From positions 1-35,172 of the forward strand of contig NZ_JAAKEI010000031.1 of assembly GCF_011039085.1 (NCBI RefSeq): 35,172 nt of DNA. Reading direction: 5' to 3'. The notes beneath the pieces are model-generated. The model saw only the letters and a list, made by a program, of their open reading frames with translations. It had not been told where the DNA came from and searched no databases. Positions 34,248 to 35,172 of the stretch are shown here, piece by piece. The DNA is from Desulfovibrio sp. ZJ369 (GTDB lineage Bacteria > Desulfobacterota > Desulfovibrionia > Desulfovibrionales > Desulfovibrionaceae). Numbering within the stretch: the first letter of the stretch is position 1; each line of letters opens with the position of its first letter. Position numbers and translations under genes: made by a program.

Positions 34248-35011
34248 AGTCCCGCAAGGTTCAAAAAGCCTTGCGGGACTTGGCTTTTTGGGCAATGGTA
34301 TGTCCAGCGAGGTGTCGTAAAAAGCGGGGAGAACCAACAAAAATGACGGTATTTATTGCGGTATGAGCCGATACGGAGGAAACGCGGCCAGAAAAATACC
34401 GTCACCCTGCAACCCCTTGCCAGCAAAGGATTTGAGCCATGCCACTGACCGACACCATGCTCAGGAATGTGAAGTCCGACGGTACTCCGGCAAAACTGGC
34501 CGATTCTGAAGGTTTGTACCTTTACCTCTCCGCTTCCGGTGGAAAATTGTGGCGGATGGATTACCGCTATGCCGGAAAAAGAAAGACGCTCAGCTTCGGG
34601 GCGTATCCCGCCGTCTCCCTGAAAGACGCCCGCCGCAAGCGCGACAAGGCCAAGGAACTGCTTGCCAGCGACATTGATCCCGGCGCGCAAAAAAAGGCCG
34701 CCAAGGAAGAAGCCGAAGCGGCGGCGCGTGAACAGGCGCTGACCTTCGCCGTTGTCGCCCAGGAATGGTTCGCCACAAAGCAGGATTCCTACGCGGCGGC
34801 CAATATCAAGAAAAAACAATGGCTCCTTTCCCTGCTCAATGAGCGGATTGGCGAAAAGCCCATCAGCAAACTGGTGCCAGGGGATATTCTGGGCGCAATC
34901 AGGCCGATTGAAGCCGCCGGGCATTTGGTAACAGCGCACAAGCTGGCCGAAACCGCCGGGCAAATTTGCCGCTTTGCCCGCACCTGCGGGTATATCGTCT
35001 TCAATCCGGCT
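34241..35011 (+). repeat. Second copy of the element's left end (direct repeat of 14780-15549)
   Basis: From CAAAC at 34241 the sequence follows 14780 onward at a constant offset of 19462 from 34248, with scattered substitutions. It contains the AGTCCCGCAAG/CTTGCGGGACT hairpin with an altered loop, the CGGTAT-type repeats and the first 190 codons of the integrase. Similarity ends at about 35011. Confidence 0.93.
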
Positions 35012-35014
35012 TAA
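34439..35014 (+). pseudogene. Truncated second P4-type integrase
   Basis: It is the same protein as the integrase at 14977 with few changes (for example Leu to Val at residue 11, Val to Ile twice), up to 'GYIVFNPA' at residue 191, where a TAA follows. The catalytic domain (Arg, His-x-x-Arg, Tyr) is gone, so it cannot recombine. The break coincides with the stop codon of the flavodoxin-like gene on the other strand. It marks a former second element integrated in tandem and later deleted. Confidence 0.9.
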
Positions 35015-35172
35015 GACATGGTTTTCATAACCAGAGCGGCCCCCATCTCATAGGCCTTTTTGCATTCCTGCGGAAATACGGTTTCATGTCTGCGTTTTTT
35101 CGCCTCGGGATCGAAATACGACCAGGGCCAGTCCAGCTTGCTATAGTCTTTGAGCTGGAGCGTATTTCCGCT
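35011..35172 (-). CDS. C-terminal part of a flavodoxin/NADPH-dependent FMN reductase-like protein (partial)
   Basis: The last 53 codons of a minus-strand frame that enters from the right edge read 'LDWPWSYFDPEAKKRRHETV', then 'FPQECKKAYEMGAALVMKTM', stopping at TAA 35011-35013. The 'FDP..KK.R....FP.DC.KAYEMG' ending is typical of a flavodoxin-like oxidoreductase group. The gene continues outside the window. Its stop overlaps the stop of the truncated integrase on the other strand, marking the boundary with chromosome or other foreign DNA. Confidence 0.5.
   Translation of the reverse strand, partial: SGNTLQLKDYSKLDWPWSYFDPEAKKRRHETVFPQECKKAYEMGAALVMKTMS

Overview
The window is a GC-rich chromosomal segment, probably from a Desulfovibrio-like member of the Desulfovibrionaceae. 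That assignment rests on base composition and gene families only; no rRNA or other phylogenetic marker is present. It falls into three parts.

(1) Positions 1-14682 are ordinary chromosome, with nearly every gene on the minus strand. In the direction of transcription they are: a GT4 glycosyltransferase, a small secreted protein, a ceramide-glucosyltransferase-like GT2, a MacB-type ABC permease, an ABC ATPase fused to a second GT4 glycosyltransferase, HldE (ADP-heptose synthesis), glucokinase, a multi-PAS diguanylate cyclase and a glycerate 2-kinase. This reads as envelope-glycan/LPS assembly plus sugar phosphorylation. At least four copies of a dispersed, multi-hairpin intergenic repeat sit between or at the ends of these genes, and their stems show compensatory changes.

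(2) Positions 14683-34240 hold a tRNA-Leu(CAG) followed by an integrative mobilizable element of about 19.4 kb. Its core is a P4-type tyrosine integrase, a run of about five degenerate 10-bp tandem repeats, an AlpA-like regulator, a TOPRIM primase-like protein, a RepA-type ATPase, a MobV relaxase preceded by a large inverted repeat, a small hypothetical gene and a twice-frameshifted serine recombinase. No type IV secretion genes are present, so transfer would need a helper.

(3) The cargo is a tightly packed minus-strand operon (32232 down to 21109): SNF2-family helicase with a DUF3883-like C-terminus, a short scar containing the start of an AAA ATPase and the tail of an HNH-like protein, a DUF1156 DNA methyltransferase, an AAA15-type ATPase, a small protein with a PD-(D/E)XK-like motif, and a DUF499 ATPase. 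The helicase/DUF1156/DUF499 combination is a recognised predicted anti-phage, modification-linked set. The AAA15 plus small D-ExK pair and the collapsed ATPase/HNH slot make this copy unusual. Beyond it lie an IS481-like remnant, a decayed C-terminal piece of a second DUF499 gene on the opposite strand (an earlier system at the same site), and a TacA/TacT-type toxin-antitoxin pair.

The right end carries a near-identical second copy of the element's left end and the first part of its integrase (34248-35014). It is truncated where it meets the tail of a flavodoxin-like gene. The locus therefore appears to have held tandem elements at tRNA-Leu, and the 19.46-kb-spaced direct repeat could support loss or gain of the whole defence island.
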